A stretch of DNA of 50,275 nucleotides from Lachnospiraceae bacterium (GCA_019424135.1 JAHYZZ010000018.1:1-50275); one strand, 5' to 3'. Counted from the stretch's first letter, positions 34,579 through 43,610 are shown. Made by a program: numbers and translations. The notes: generated from the letters alone by a model not told the origin.

Positions 34579-35112
34579 TTAAAACATCGGCGGCGTCGTG
34601 ATCCACAATACTTTTGCATCACTGCTGCCGTGATTGTAAAGATAATGGCTTTTTGATCCGTCCATATAGAAGGTCTCCTTTGCCTTTACCTTATATTTCT
34701 TACTGCCCTGTATGATCGTGATGCTGCCCTTTAGGACATAGCCAAATTCCTGGCCCTGATAAGCAGACATGATCTGGCTCTTCTTATGTGGATGCAATGT
34801 CAAAAGGATGGGTTCCATTTCATTTTTCTGGGCGTTTGGAATCACCCATTCAATCTGGTAGTCCTCCTGCTCATCCACAAAAAAGTCCTGTGTCTGAAAT
34901 ACGATCTGCTTTTCTTCCTCTTCATGGAAAAACTCTGACAGATTGCTCCCCAGTGCCTCCAGGATATCCTGAAGTGTGGCAATACTCGGTGTCGTCAAAT
35001 TCCGCTCCACCTGCGAAAGGAAGCCTTTGGTAAGTTCGCTTCTGGATGCAAGATCCCCCAGTGTCAGATCATTCTGCAGACTCATTTCTTTCAATTTTTT
35101 ACCGATATCCAC
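34579..35112 (-). CDS. XRE-cupin regulator of the polyamine operon (PuuR-like)
   Basis: 177 residues from a GTG start with GGAGG seven bases upstream. HTH at about 5-60 (KEMSLQNDLTLGDLASRSELT then KGFLSQVERNLTTPSIATLQ) and a cupin at about 100-175 (LKGSITIIQGSKKYKVKA, YMDGSKSHYLYNHG). It is the first gene of the operon with potA, potB and potCD (17-base gap to potA), so it probably senses polyamines and controls its own operon. PuuR in E. coli is the family precedent. A palindrome at 35145-35167 is a likely operator. Confidence 0.9.
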   Translation of the reverse strand: MDIGKKLKEMSLQNDLTLGDLASRSELTKGFLSQVERNLTTPSIATLQDILEALGSNLSEFFHEEEEKQIVFQTQDFFVDEQEDYQIEWVIPNAQKNEMEPILLTLHPHKKSQIMSAYQGQEFGYVLKGSITIIQGSKKYKVKAKETFYMDGSKSHYLYNHGSSDAKVLWITTPPMF

Positions 35113-35144
35113 ACTTTCACCTCCAGTTTTCTAATACTATACTT

Positions 35145-35167
35145 TTAGTTAAAAATTAGCGAACTAA
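35145..35167. promoter_or_regulatory. operator candidate of the pot operon
   Basis: TTAGTT (35145-35150) and AACTAA (35162-35167) form an inverted repeat with 11 bases between, just upstream of a minus-strand -10-like TATAGT (about 35135). The site overlaps the expected -35, suited to repression by the XRE-cupin protein. Confidence 0.5.
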
Positions 35168-35240
35168 GAACATTATACACGGATGTAGAAAGAATGCAAG
35201 AGCTTTCTTGATATATGCCAAAAATCTTTAAATTGATCAT

Positions 35241-35273
35241 AAAAAACCAGGAGCAGCTCTTCTGTCCCTGGTT
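35241..35273 (-). terminator. rho-independent terminator after nth
   Basis: On the minus strand AACCAGG pairs with CCTGGTT (35267-35273 / 35245-35251) and is followed by a run of T (35241-35246). It lies about 45 bases past the nth stop. Confidence 0.8.
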
Positions 35274-35317
35274 CTTTTGTTCTCTTTTTACCTTTATCAT
35301 AAAACAGGTATAAAAGT

Positions 35318-35962
35318 TTATGAAATTTTCTTTTTACAGATATCATTCAGGCAGCACTGGTCGCAGTGGGGCTTTGTCCGTGCAGTACACACGTCTCTGC
35401 CGTGATATACCAGCCGGTGGCAGAAATCACTTCCTTCTTTGGGCGGAATGATCTTCCACAGTTCCATTTCTACTTTTTTCGGCTCTTTGATGCCGTCCAC
35501 CAGTCCCATCCGGTTCACCAGACGGATACAGTGAGTGTCAGTAACGATGGCGGGTTTTCCAAACACATCTCCCATAATCAGATTGGCGCTTTTCCTGCCT
35601 ACGCCAGGAAGTTTAAGAAGCGCGTCAAAATCATCCGGCACCTGATCCTCATATTCTTCATGCAGGATCTTCATGCAGGCGCTGATATCCCGGGCCTTGC
35701 TCTTTCCCAGACCGCACGGTCTTACGATGGCTTCAATGTCGTTTACATCCGCCTCTGCCAACGCCGCTACGCTTGGATACTTCTCATATAGACCTTCCAC
35801 CACTACATTAACCCTGGCATCCGTACACTGGGCAGCCAGGCGGACACTGACAAGAAGCTTCCAGGCCTGGTCATAATCAAGGGTACATCCGGCATCCGGG
35901 TATTCCTGCTTTAATCGTTCAATTATCTCTAAAGCCAGCTGTTTCTTTGCCTTTTGTGTCAT
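35318..35962 (-). CDS. nth: endonuclease III
   Basis: 214 residues. The helix-hairpin-helix is LLKLPGVGRKSANLIM with the catalytic Lys, then TDTHCIRLVNRMGL with the catalytic Asp, and the Cys cluster CTARTKPHCDQCCLNDIC binds the 4Fe-4S unit. It removes oxidised pyrimidines from DNA and cuts the abasic site. It is cotranscribed after the ProX-like gene (28-base gap) and followed by a terminator. Confidence 0.96.
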   Translation of the reverse strand: MTQKAKKQLALEIIERLKQEYPDAGCTLDYDQAWKLLVSVRLAAQCTDARVNVVVEGLYEKYPSVAALAEADVNDIEAIVRPCGLGKSKARDISACMKILHEEYEDQVPDDFDALLKLPGVGRKSANLIMGDVFGKPAIVTDTHCIRLVNRMGLVDGIKEPKKVEMELWKIIPPKEGSDFCHRLVYHGRDVCTARTKPHCDQCCLNDICKKKIS

Positions 35963-35990
35963 ACTTGTCTCCTCTTCTGTTCTTTTCCTT

Positions 35991-36539
35991 CTATCTCTTC
36001 CCGTCGCTCAGCCTCACCTTGATATAATCATGATGGACCGCCTTCAGATATTTTCCAAACACATCCTTTGTTTTTAGCTTAATGCTGGATGTATTCACAC
36101 ATGGGTGGCAGGCATACCAGGGATTTTCCAGAATTTCCTCATCCACCAGCAGCTGCACCCGATTGTCTGAATCAAAAATCAGTCCCATAATGGTGGCGGA
36201 TCCAGGAGTTACATTCAAAAGCTTCTCCATATCTTCCCCGGAGGCAAAGGACAAGCGGGAAGTCGGAATCTGCTTTGACAGTTCTTTGGTCTGAAGTGAT
36301 TTTTCTCCGGGCAATACCAGGAGATAGAAGGCTGTCTTCTGGCGATTGCACAGAAAAAGATTCTTATAAATCTCAATTTCCAGCGCTTCATCCACTTCTT
36401 TGCACGCTTCAATGGTCATCACCGCCTCATGGTCCGCCCGAATATAATCAATCCCCAGACTGTCCAGAAGGTCATAGACCTTCCTTTCTTTTTCTTCTCT
36501 GCCCTCTGTTGTCTTCGGCCTTCCCTGATATAATTTCAT
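35991..36539 (-). CDS. prolyl-tRNA editing protein, ProX/PrdX type (YbaK-like deacylase)
   Basis: 182 residues. The YbaK-type fold is visible: VYDLLDSLGIDYIRADHEAV, EIYKNLFLCNRQKTAFYLLVLPG (with the conserved Lys), SRLSFASGEDMEKLLNVTPGSATIMGLI and PWYACHPCVNTSSIKL. Members remove alanine wrongly attached to tRNA-Pro, a partner activity for prolyl-tRNA synthetase. The protein is the stand-alone form. The ribosome site is AGGA. Neighbours do not specify its role further. Confidence 0.86.
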   Translation of the reverse strand: MKLYQGRPKTTEGREEKERKVYDLLDSLGIDYIRADHEAVMTIEACKEVDEALEIEIYKNLFLCNRQKTAFYLLVLPGEKSLQTKELSKQIPTSRLSFASGEDMEKLLNVTPGSATIMGLIFDSDNRVQLLVDEEILENPWYACHPCVNTSSIKLKTKDVFGKYLKAVHHDYIKVRLSDGKR

Positions 36540-36584
36540 CCCTTGTCTATCCTCCTAATATACTCTGATCCGCTATGTATTTTC

Positions 36585-37688
36585 TTAGATTTCAATCAGC
36601 TCATATTCCTGGGTGCCGATACCAATCTTCTCTGCGTGCTCCAGACAACTCTTCCAATTGGTGGTAGGCGCAGAATCAGTAAAGTGATCATGATGCACAT
36701 GAGGCATCCGGTCCAGCTGACTGTCCGCAATCACCGGCTGACGGTTCACCGCATCCGCACAGGCGCGGTCTAAAGCTACCGGATCAAAGGATGCAAACAT
36801 TCCCACATCCGGCACGATAGGAATATCATTCTCTGCATGGCAGTCACAGTTTGGCGATACATCGATGACCAGACTTACATGAAAATGTGGACGATCCTTC
36901 AGGACGGCCAGACTGTATTCGGCAATCTTACAGTTCAGGATATCGTTGGATTCATCATTCGATGCACATACTGCGTCCTTGGGACAGACGCCGATACAAC
37001 GGCCGCAGCCCACACATTTACTCTGATCGATCGTGGCCTTTCGGTCGGTGATGGAAGGCGCGTCATGGGCGCAGATCTTCACACAATTTCCACATCCGAT
37101 ACAATTTTCCTGCTCTACATAAGGCTTTCCGGCACTGTGCATCTCCATTTTCCCTGCCCGGGATCCACATCCCATACCGATATTTTTCAATGCTCCGCCA
37201 AATCCTGTTGCCTCATGGCCTTTAAAATGGTTTAGCGTTAGAAAAATGTCTGCATCCATAACGGCGCGTCCAATCTTTGCTTCCTTTACATACTCTCCGT
37301 CTATAGGGACCAGCTGTTCATCTGTTCCCTTCAGCCCATCTGCAATGATCACATGGCATCCGGTAGAGAAAGGGGAAAATCCATTTTTATATGCAGAATC
37401 CAGATGATCCAGAGCATTCTTTCTTCCGCCCACATACAACGTATTGCAGTCTGTAAGGAAGGGTTTCCCTCCCAGCTCCTTCACCAGGTCCACCATGACA
37501 GACGCATAATTGGGCCGGAGGAATGCAAGATTCCCCGGCTCTCCAAAATGCATCTTGATGGCGGTATACTTATTTTCAAAATCGATATTCCCGATTCCGG
37601 CTGTTTTCATCAGCCTTTTTAATTTCTGAGGGATATTTTCCTGAAAAGATGCCCTCATGTTTGTAAAATATACCTTTGATTTTTCCAT
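36585..37688 (-). CDS. DUF362 domain protein with two 4Fe-4S ferredoxin sites
   Basis: 367 residues. N-terminal DUF362 region is YTAIKMHFGEPGNLAFLRPNY and FLTLNHFKGHEATGFGGALKNIGMG. Two CxxCxxCxxxC clusters follow, CIGCGNCVKICAHD (about 195-208) and CVGCGRCIGVCPKD (about 225-238). The protein is soluble and likely an electron-transfer or oxidoreductase component. The substrate is unknown. AAAGGAG precedes the ATG; the gene is in a minus-strand row with PepSY, ProX and nth. Confidence 0.9.
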   Translation of the reverse strand: MEKSKVYFTNMRASFQENIPQKLKRLMKTAGIGNIDFENKYTAIKMHFGEPGNLAFLRPNYASVMVDLVKELGGKPFLTDCNTLYVGGRKNALDHLDSAYKNGFSPFSTGCHVIIADGLKGTDEQLVPIDGEYVKEAKIGRAVMDADIFLTLNHFKGHEATGFGGALKNIGMGCGSRAGKMEMHSAGKPYVEQENCIGCGNCVKICAHDAPSITDRKATIDQSKCVGCGRCIGVCPKDAVCASNDESNDILNCKIAEYSLAVLKDRPHFHVSLVIDVSPNCDCHAENDIPIVPDVGMFASFDPVALDRACADAVNRQPVIADSQLDRMPHVHHDHFTDSAPTTNWKSCLEHAEKIGIGTQEYELIEI

Positions 37689-37715
37689 CTTTTATGCTCC
37701 TTTTTCTTTTATTTT

Positions 37716-38315
37716 TTAATATCTTTCTTCACTCCACTCCAGAATGGTTCCGGAATTGGCATCAATTTCAAAGTCATACTCTGTGCCATTGTAGATAATG
37801 TCCCCTTCATATTTATAAATGCCATCATCCTGATCCAGACTGATGCGGATATCCTGCTTGGAAGCTCCGGATACTCTGGAAAGTGCGGTCTGGATGGCCT
37901 GTTCCTGAGTCACTGCCACATTTGCACTATTTCCATTGGCAGTTCCCTGAGAAGCATTGTTCTGAGTATTTTGATCTTGATTCTGGGTATCATCCTGAGA
38001 TCCGTTCTGGGTGTTATTCTGAGTCTGAGCGCTACCACTTTGGTCCTCGATATCTGAGCTTAAAATCGATCCATCGGAAGCGGCGACCTCATATTCATAC
38101 CCTGTATTTTGTACATCAAACTGGATTTCATATACTTTCCTTCCATCATCCCTGTCCTCAGAAACCCTAAGTCTGGTGGTATCCGATTCGCTGACGCCTG
38201 CATCCTTAAGTGCTGCATCTAAGGCTGCGTCTCTTCCAATATCCTTTCCTCCACATCCAACGACTGCTCCTGCAACGGTAAGCGTTAAAATTGCTGCTGC
38301 TAATAATCTTTTCAT
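37716..38315 (-). CDS. lipoprotein with two PepSY-like domains
   Basis: 199 residues. The signal peptide MKRLLAAAILTLTVAGAVV ends in a lipobox before the Cys in GCGG. Two PepSY-like modules (about 25-85 with VYEIQFDVQNTGYEYEV; 130-199 with YKYEGDIIYNGTEYDFEI) flank a Gln/Asn-rich linker (90-125). PepSY domains are often linked to protease inhibition or cell-envelope sensing. It lies next to a two-component system and has its own promoter with OmpR-type direct repeats (38373-38405), so it is a probable target of that system. Confidence 0.82.
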   Translation of the reverse strand: MKRLLAAAILTLTVAGAVVGCGGKDIGRDAALDAALKDAGVSESDTTRLRVSEDRDDGRKVYEIQFDVQNTGYEYEVAASDGSILSSDIEDQSGSAQTQNNTQNGSQDDTQNQDQNTQNNASQGTANGNSANVAVTQEQAIQTALSRVSGASKQDIRISLDQDDGIYKYEGDIIYNGTEYDFEIDANSGTILEWSEERY

Positions 38316-38372
38316 ATCTTTGTTCTCCCTTCATTTTTTTATTTTAAGGTTTGTTTTGCTTTTGTTGATATT

Positions 38373-38405
38373 ACTATACCCCACAAAGATTAAAAAAAGA
38401 TTAAA
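38373..38405 (-). promoter_or_regulatory. promoter of PepSY gene with OmpR-family direct repeat
   Basis: On the minus strand TTTAATC (38399-38405) and TTTAATC (38388-38394) are separated by four T, an 11-base periodic direct repeat, followed nine bases later by -10 TATAGT (38373-38378). The repeats cover the -35 position, as for OmpR/PhoB-type activators; the layout TTTAAT-N5-TTTAAT is like the streptococcal CiaR box from memory. The neighbouring regulator at 39795 is the candidate binder. Confidence 0.6.
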
Positions 38406-38418
38406 GGATCTCATTTTT

Positions 38419-39798
38419 TTATTTTTTTATCGGAAAAGAAAAAATAAACCTTGTTCCTTCTCCTTCCCGGCTCTTTGCCTCAATCTTTCCACCATGCACT
38501 TCCACGATCCATTTTACCATAGACAGCCCCAATCCGGAATGACTTCTGTCTGTTCTGGATGCATCCGCCCTGTAAAACCGTTTCCAAATAAGAGGCAGCT
38601 CATCTCCTCTGATCCCGATTCCTTGATCCTCAACCATACCTGTGACCTCTTCTTTGGATGTGCGAAGACTAACCTTGATCTTTCCCTTTTCACCCGGTTT
38701 ACGATAGGAAACCGCATTAGAAATCAAGTTCTCCATGAGCCGGATATACAGGGTTTCATCCGCTTTTAGAAGGATTCCCGGCTCTATATCTTCCTGGAAT
38801 TCCACATCCACATCCTTTTCATTTGTCAGAAATTTCTGCTCCTCTACGATCATATGGGTCAGCTCACTGATATCCAGTTCCTCCTTCTGGATGGCCTGCC
38901 TTCCCTGATCTGCCCTTGACAAAAACAGCAGCTGCCCGATGATTCCAGCCATTTCCTTTGCCTTTTTTTCTATCAGACGGATCTGCCCACACTGCGTCTT
39001 TGTCAGATTCTTATCTTCCAGGCACTGACCGCACTGAGCAATGATCACACTGACCGGTGTACGCAGCTCATGAGATACATCCGACGTAAACTGTTTCTCC
39101 CTTTGGAAGACTTCCTCCAGCTGAGAGAGCATGTCATCAAACGTCTCTGCCAGCAAGTAGATCTCATCTGCGCTCTTCTTTCCGCTTTTTGCAAGACCAA
39201 TCCTCCGGGAGAGATCTGTATCCGCCCGGATCTGCCGGACCGTCTCAATCATTCTTCGCACAGGAAGCAGTGTGCGCCTGGTAAACCGATACCCGATAAA
39301 AGCTGTCACCAGGATCAGTCCCGGCAGAAGAATCATCGCAAACCTCAGGATCACACGATAGCTGGATTCGGCGTCTGTTACCGAAGTAATGCCCCGGATA
39401 TATACCGTGACATTTTCCGCAAGCCGAAAGGACATATCGTAGACATACCAGTCCTTTCCCTGCTCCTTTATCCTCTGAATCTGTCCGTCTTTGATATCCG
39501 GCTGGGAGTCAAACCCATAAGGAATCTTGCCGTACAGGAAATACGGGGTATCATCATATACCGACAGATAAACATCCTGTGCCACGGAGTAAAAGTCAGA
39601 ATCAACTTTCGGCTCTCCGTCCACCAGTGTCACACTATCTGCACTCTGCTGTACCCGGCGCATAAGCTTGCTCTGGGTATTTGAAAGGAGCTCCCGATTA
39701 CTTAACGAAAACAAGATTGCCAGAGCCGCACAGGTAACCAGACACATGAAAAACGTATACAATAAGGTTAGCTTGATTTTTAATGACCATCGCTTCAT
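38419..39798 (-). CDS. sensor histidine kinase
   Basis: 459 residues. Membrane helices at about 9-30 and 160-182 bracket an outside sensor of about 130 residues. HAMP (185-240), HisKA with VSHELRTPVSVII (phospho-His about 246), N box ENLISNAVSY, G1 DQGIGI and G2 HSGLGLSMVKW are all present, so the kinase is complete. The start overlaps the regulator stop (ATGA). The target is probably the PepSY lipoprotein promoter just downstream. Confidence 0.94.
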   Translation of the reverse strand: MKRWSLKIKLTLLYTFFMCLVTCAALAILFSLSNRELLSNTQSKLMRRVQQSADSVTLVDGEPKVDSDFYSVAQDVYLSVYDDTPYFLYGKIPYGFDSQPDIKDGQIQRIKEQGKDWYVYDMSFRLAENVTVYIRGITSVTDAESSYRVILRFAMILLPGLILVTAFIGYRFTRRTLLPVRRMIETVRQIRADTDLSRRIGLAKSGKKSADEIYLLAETFDDMLSQLEEVFQREKQFTSDVSHELRTPVSVIIAQCGQCLEDKNLTKTQCGQIRLIEKKAKEMAGIIGQLLFLSRADQGRQAIQKEELDISELTHMIVEEQKFLTNEKDVDVEFQEDIEPGILLKADETLYIRLMENLISNAVSYRKPGEKGKIKVSLRTSKEEVTGMVEDQGIGIRGDELPLIWKRFYRADASRTDRSHSGLGLSMVKWIVEVHGGKIEAKSREGEGTRFIFSFPIKK

Positions 39799-40469
39799 TC
39801 CTCTGCCCTCAATACATACCCGGCGCCACGTACGGTGTGGATCAGCTTCTGCTCATGTCCGTCATCGATCTTTCTACGAAGATACCGGATATACACATCA
39901 ATCACATTAGATCCCCCGGAATAATCAAAATTCCAAAGATGCTCTTCCAGACGGTCTCTGGAAAGCACGATCCCCGGATTTTGCGCCATGTAGCGCAGCA
40001 GGGAAAATTCTTTCCCGGAAAGCGAAATTTCTTTTCCCCCACGGAAGACCTGGTGGGTATCTGTATGCACCTCCAAGTCTCCCACTTTGAAGCAGCTCTT
40101 TGGCGCCTCTAGCGGCTTTCTCAAAAGCACACGGATCCTGGCCAATAGTTCCTCATATGCAAACGGCTTGATCAGATAATCGTTGGCTCCTGCATCCAGT
40201 CCGCTGACCCGGTCCTCTATACTGTCTCTTGCCGTCAGAAGAAGTACCGGTGTTTGATTTCCCTCCCGGCGCATGGTTCGTAAAACGGAAAGTCCGTCCA
40301 TTCTGGGCATCATAATGTCCAAAACTACTGCGTCATACTCTGCGCTTCTTACATATTCCAGCGCTTCTTCCCCGTCAAAACAAGAATCCACACTGTAATG
40401 CTCCTCCTTCAATCGCGAGCCGATGATCTGATTCAGATCCTTTTCATCTTCTGCGATCAAAATCCTCAT
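39795..40469 (-). CDS. OmpR/PhoB-type response regulator
   Basis: 224 residues from the ATG at 40469, nine bases after AGGAG; an ATG three codons upstream touches the ribosome site. Receiver: AEDEKD, D51 in AVVLDIMMPRMDG, K in DYLIKPFAYEEL. Winged helix: LSGKEFSLLRYM and GGSNVIDVYIRYLRRKID. It forms an operon with the kinase at 38419. The promoter is at 40494-40522. Confidence 0.95.
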   Translation of the reverse strand: MRILIAEDEKDLNQIIGSRLKEEHYSVDSCFDGEEALEYVRSAEYDAVVLDIMMPRMDGLSVLRTMRREGNQTPVLLLTARDSIEDRVSGLDAGANDYLIKPFAYEELLARIRVLLRKPLEAPKSCFKVGDLEVHTDTHQVFRGGKEISLSGKEFSLLRYMAQNPGIVLSRDRLEEHLWNFDYSGGSNVIDVYIRYLRRKIDDGHEQKLIHTVRGAGYVLRAEE

Positions 40470-40493
40470 AAATCTCATCTCCTCACTGCTCTT

Positions 40494-40522
40494 AGTATAG
40501 TAGACGCGGTCTGAATTGTAAA
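40494..40522 (-). promoter_or_regulatory. sigma-A promoter of the second two-component system
   Basis: TTTACA (40517-40522) and TATACT (40494-40499), 17 bases apart on the minus strand, 25 bases upstream of the regulator start. It lies in a 92-base divergent gap with the DUF885 gene at 40562. Confidence 0.65.
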
Positions 40523-40561
40523 GTTCTGCATATACATGTAAAAAACACTGAAAGGATTTTT

Positions 40562-42298
40562 ATGTCCAAAAAACGTATTGCACTGATCGTTTCTTCCCTG
40601 ACCGGGATATTTCTTCTTCTGGCTGGTGTTCTCTGGCTGTTTTTTCAGAGCGAGGACAAACGTTTTGAATCCTGTCTTACGTCTTTTTTCTGTCAGGAGC
40701 TGTCCGGCAATACTCTGACTCTTCATTATACTCTGAAAAATCCACAGACTTACGATCTTGACGACGTCCCGGTCTGCCTTGGAACTTTTGGAAGCAGCAC
40801 CGAAGACTACGGCACTTCTCTGGAAAATACGATCCAAAGGATCTCCTCCTATGACCGCAGTCGTCTTTCTGCCAAAAATCAGCTGACCTATGATGTACTG
40901 CTGGAATACCTGAAAACGTCTCTTCGTAATGCCCCCTATCTTCTATATGAGGAACCTCTGACACCTTTAACCGGCGTACAGTCCCAACTTCCCATTCTGC
41001 TGTCAGAATATCCTTTTTATAACCGTCATGATATAGATATTTATCTGGAACTACTCTCTCAGATGCCTGCCTACTTTACTTCGATCCTGGAATTTGAAAC
41101 AGAAAAATCCAAAGCCGGCCTGTTTATGCCCTCTTACTGTGCAGACAAGATCTTGGAGGAATGCTATGCCTTTCTGGCTCAGGGAGATGACTGTTATCTC
41201 TATGATACTTTTACCAGACGCCTTGATGATCTGAAACTTTCAGATAGTGAAAAAAAGGAATACATAAACGCCCACCACTCTGCCATGAATTCTTCCGTTT
41301 TCCCTGCCTACACCCTTCTGGCAGACGGACTGGTTTCCTTAAAAGACAATGCGGCTAACCAGGAAGGTCTTTGTCACCTCTCCGGAGGAAAAGAATACTA
41401 TCAGACTCTTGCTGCCGCGGAAACCGGAAGCAGCCGGAGCATCCCAGAGCTTCAGGAACTGACGATCCGGCAGATGAATGATGATCTGTCCGCCATCCAG
41501 GAAATTTATGCATCTCTTCCGGAAGATCCATCCATTTCCTCCGACCTTCTAAATTCTCAGGGAATTTCTTTTGAAGAATCCAACCCTGCTGCAATCTTGT
41601 CTGATCTGGAAAGAAAAATGTCCGGTCATTTTCCCTCCCCGCCGGATGTATCGGTAACAATCAAATATGTACAGGAATCTATGGAGGAATATCTAAGCCC
41701 TGCCTTCTATATGATCCCTCCCATTGATCATTCTTCTGATAATGTCATCTATATCAACCAAGGACACATGCCAGATGATCTGACACTTTTTACGACTCTG
41801 GCTCACGAAGGCTATCCGGGACATTTATACCAGACCGTCTACTATGCCTCTCAGGATCCTGCTCCCATCCGAAGTCTTCTGAACTATGGGGGTTATACCG
41901 AAGGATGGGCGACCTACAGTGAAATGATCAGCTACTACTACGCCCCTATCTCCAAAGAACAGGCCACTTTATTTCAGAAAAACAGTTCCCTGATTCTGGG
42001 CTTATATGCGCTGGCAGATATGGGAATCCACTATGATGGCTGGTCGCTTCCAGACACCGTGGTCTTCTTTCAAAGCTATGGGATCACCGACACCAAGACT
42101 ATCCAGGATATCTATGAACTGATCGTGGCAGACCCGGCCAATTATTTAAAATACTACATTGGCTACCTGGAATTTCTAGAACTAAAAAAGGATGCCATTG
42201 CCGCCTGGGGAAAAGATTTTTCACAAATACGTTTTCACCAGGAAGTCCTGACTCTTGGTCCGGCATCCTTTGATCTGCTCCGTGATTATATGTTCTGA
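40562..42298 (+). CDS. membrane-anchored DUF885 family protein
   Basis: 578 residues. An N-terminal helix (about 6-28, ALIVSSLTGIFLLLAGVLWLF) anchors the protein with its catalytic domain outside. The motif TTLAHEGYPGHLYQ is the DUF885 HExxPGH site; YTEGWATYSEM supplies the second Glu. AAAGGA precedes the ATG by five bases. It is the third DUF885 protein in this window and, unlike the two in the opp operon, probably acts outside the membrane on peptides or another amide. It is monocistronic and convergent with the lipoprotein gene, whose stop lies four bases away. Confidence 0.85.
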   Translation: MSKKRIALIVSSLTGIFLLLAGVLWLFFQSEDKRFESCLTSFFCQELSGNTLTLHYTLKNPQTYDLDDVPVCLGTFGSSTEDYGTSLENTIQRISSYDRSRLSAKNQLTYDVLLEYLKTSLRNAPYLLYEEPLTPLTGVQSQLPILLSEYPFYNRHDIDIYLELLSQMPAYFTSILEFETEKSKAGLFMPSYCADKILEECYAFLAQGDDCYLYDTFTRRLDDLKLSDSEKKEYINAHHSAMNSSVFPAYTLLADGLVSLKDNAANQEGLCHLSGGKEYYQTLAAAETGSSRSIPELQELTIRQMNDDLSAIQEIYASLPEDPSISSDLLNSQGISFEESNPAAILSDLERKMSGHFPSPPDVSVTIKYVQESMEEYLSPAFYMIPPIDHSSDNVIYINQGHMPDDLTLFTTLAHEGYPGHLYQTVYYASQDPAPIRSLLNYGGYTEGWATYSEMISYYYAPISKEQATLFQKNSSLILGLYALADMGIHYDGWSLPDTVVFFQSYGITDTKTIQDIYELIVADPANYLKYYIGYLEFLELKKDAIAAWGKDFSQIRFHQEVLTLGPASFDLLRDYMF

Positions 42299-42302
42299 TT
42301 AT

Positions 42303-42929
42303 TTACTGGGGCATCATGGTATCTGCAATCTTCTGCATATCTGCATCACTGATTCCATATGCCCCGTCACTGTCCTGGGAAACCGTAATCTCAATGGTTT
42401 CCGGATCGGCATATTCGATTCCGTCCATCGCTCTTTTCATGCTCTCATTTAATACCTGTGCAAATCCTTCTGGCGTAGAAGGATCCGTCCCCTGCTCCAA
42501 CATTTCTGTCGTCACATCTGAGGAATGCTGTTCCATCGTCTGATATACATTTGTAGGTTCAATGGTCACCGGCACCGTAAAACTCCCATCGTCAAGTTCC
42601 TTGGCCTCTCCTACTTTATAACGCATCAGCTTGTCCAGCTCCGAAAGACTCTTGGCATAGGCTTCTTTTCCTTCCTCTGTGATCCCGTCAAAATCGGTAA
42701 ACTCTGCCTCCACCTGTGCATTTGTGCTCTCTTCGATTTCTTCCCTGGCATCTTCCACGGAAAGCTCCCGGAACCCTGCATATTCTTCATATTCTCCATG
42801 GTAATTGGCATCCAGCACACTTTTCACATAGCCAGACGCATCAAATGGCTCCGTACTTCCACAGCCGTTTAATAAAAAACCTGCTGCCAGAATCACCGCT
42901 AGAAAGATCCCTGTTTTTTTCCTTTTCAT
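42303..42929 (-). CDS. lipoprotein of unknown function
   Basis: 208 residues. The signal MKRKKTGIFLAVILAAGFLL ends in a lipobox at NGCGS, giving a lipid-anchored protein. The rest is acidic and helical, with SSDVTTEMLEQ and AQVLNESMKRAMDG, resembling small surface lipoproteins of DUF5105 type, though this is not certain. GAGGAGG precedes the ATG. A minus-strand promoter (TTGTGA, TATATA, 17 bases apart) overlaps the end of spmB, so it can be expressed apart from spmB. Confidence 0.65.
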   Translation of the reverse strand: MKRKKTGIFLAVILAAGFLLNGCGSTEPFDASGYVKSVLDANYHGEYEEYAGFRELSVEDAREEIEESTNAQVEAEFTDFDGITEEGKEAYAKSLSELDKLMRYKVGEAKELDDGSFTVPVTIEPTNVYQTMEQHSSDVTTEMLEQGTDPSTPEGFAQVLNESMKRAMDGIEYADPETIEITVSQDSDGAYGISDADMQKIADTMMPQ

Positions 42930-42996
42930 CTTCTTTCCTCCTCGTCAGTTGTCCAGATTTATATATCTTTATCATACCACTGTCACAACGTATCTG

Positions 42997-43521
42997 CTAC
43001 AGTTTTCCTGCCAGTATTACGCTGGCTGCCAACCCTGCCACTGTCGCCAAAATAGCCCCTGGAAGCGTATAACGAGTCTTTGTGATTTTTGCCGTCATAT
43101 AATAGACGCTCATAGTATAGAAGATCGTCTCTGTACAGGACATGCTGATCGATGCCGCAAGACCAATGAAGGAATCTGTACCAAACTTTTTGTAGAGATC
43201 CAGTAAAAGGCCGGTGGCTGCAGAAGAAGAAAACATTTTTACCAGAGACAAGGGCACCAACTCGCCCGGAAAGCCAACCTGTCCGGAAAATTTCCCGATC
43301 AGATCTGCCAGAAAATCAAGGAATTCGGAGGCTCTTAAAATTCCTACTGCTACCATAAGGCCGATCATCGTAGGCATGATTTTGATCACTGTCAAAAATC
43401 CTTCTCTTGCTCCCTTGATAAACGTATCATATACCTTCACACCCTTTAAAACCCCATAAGCAATAATTCCCAGGATCATAAAAGGTACAATCAGATCTGT
43501 GACATACAAAAAAAGCTTCAT
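42997..43521 (-). CDS. spmB: spore maturation protein SpmB
   Basis: 174 residues from ATG 43521; a longer start at 43548 lacks a ribosome site. It is an integral membrane protein of the nucleoside-recognition (Gate) family: PFMILGIIAYGVLKGVKVYDTFIKGAREG, KIMPTMIGLMVAVGILRAS, LVKMFSSSAATGLLLDL and SMSCTETIFYTMSVYY are typical of SpmB. With SpmA it affects spore core dehydration in Bacillus. Here it is separated from spmA and faces away from it, with a MATE gene between. Confidence 0.9.
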   Translation of the reverse strand: MKLFLYVTDLIVPFMILGIIAYGVLKGVKVYDTFIKGAREGFLTVIKIMPTMIGLMVAVGILRASEFLDFLADLIGKFSGQVGFPGELVPLSLVKMFSSSAATGLLLDLYKKFGTDSFIGLAASISMSCTETIFYTMSVYYMTAKITKTRYTLPGAILATVAGLAASVILAGKL

Positions 43522-43581
43522 TTTATATCTCTTTTTATAGTACTTCATTCTATATATATGAGAATCCCCACTTCGATATGA

Positions 43582-43610
43582 TTGAAAATCTCTCTGGAAA
43601 GAGCTATACT
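43582..43610 (+). promoter_or_regulatory. promoter of the MATE gene
   Basis: TTGAAA (43582-43587) and TATACT (43605-43610), 17 bases apart, in the 123-base gap between the divergent spmB and MATE genes. Confidence 0.65.

Noticed and set aside
40475..40837. Minus-strand ORF of 120 codons overlapping the DUF885 gene start
   Set aside because: It crosses the divergent promoter region and lacks a ribosome site; the DUF885 frame and the regulator promoter explain this stretch.
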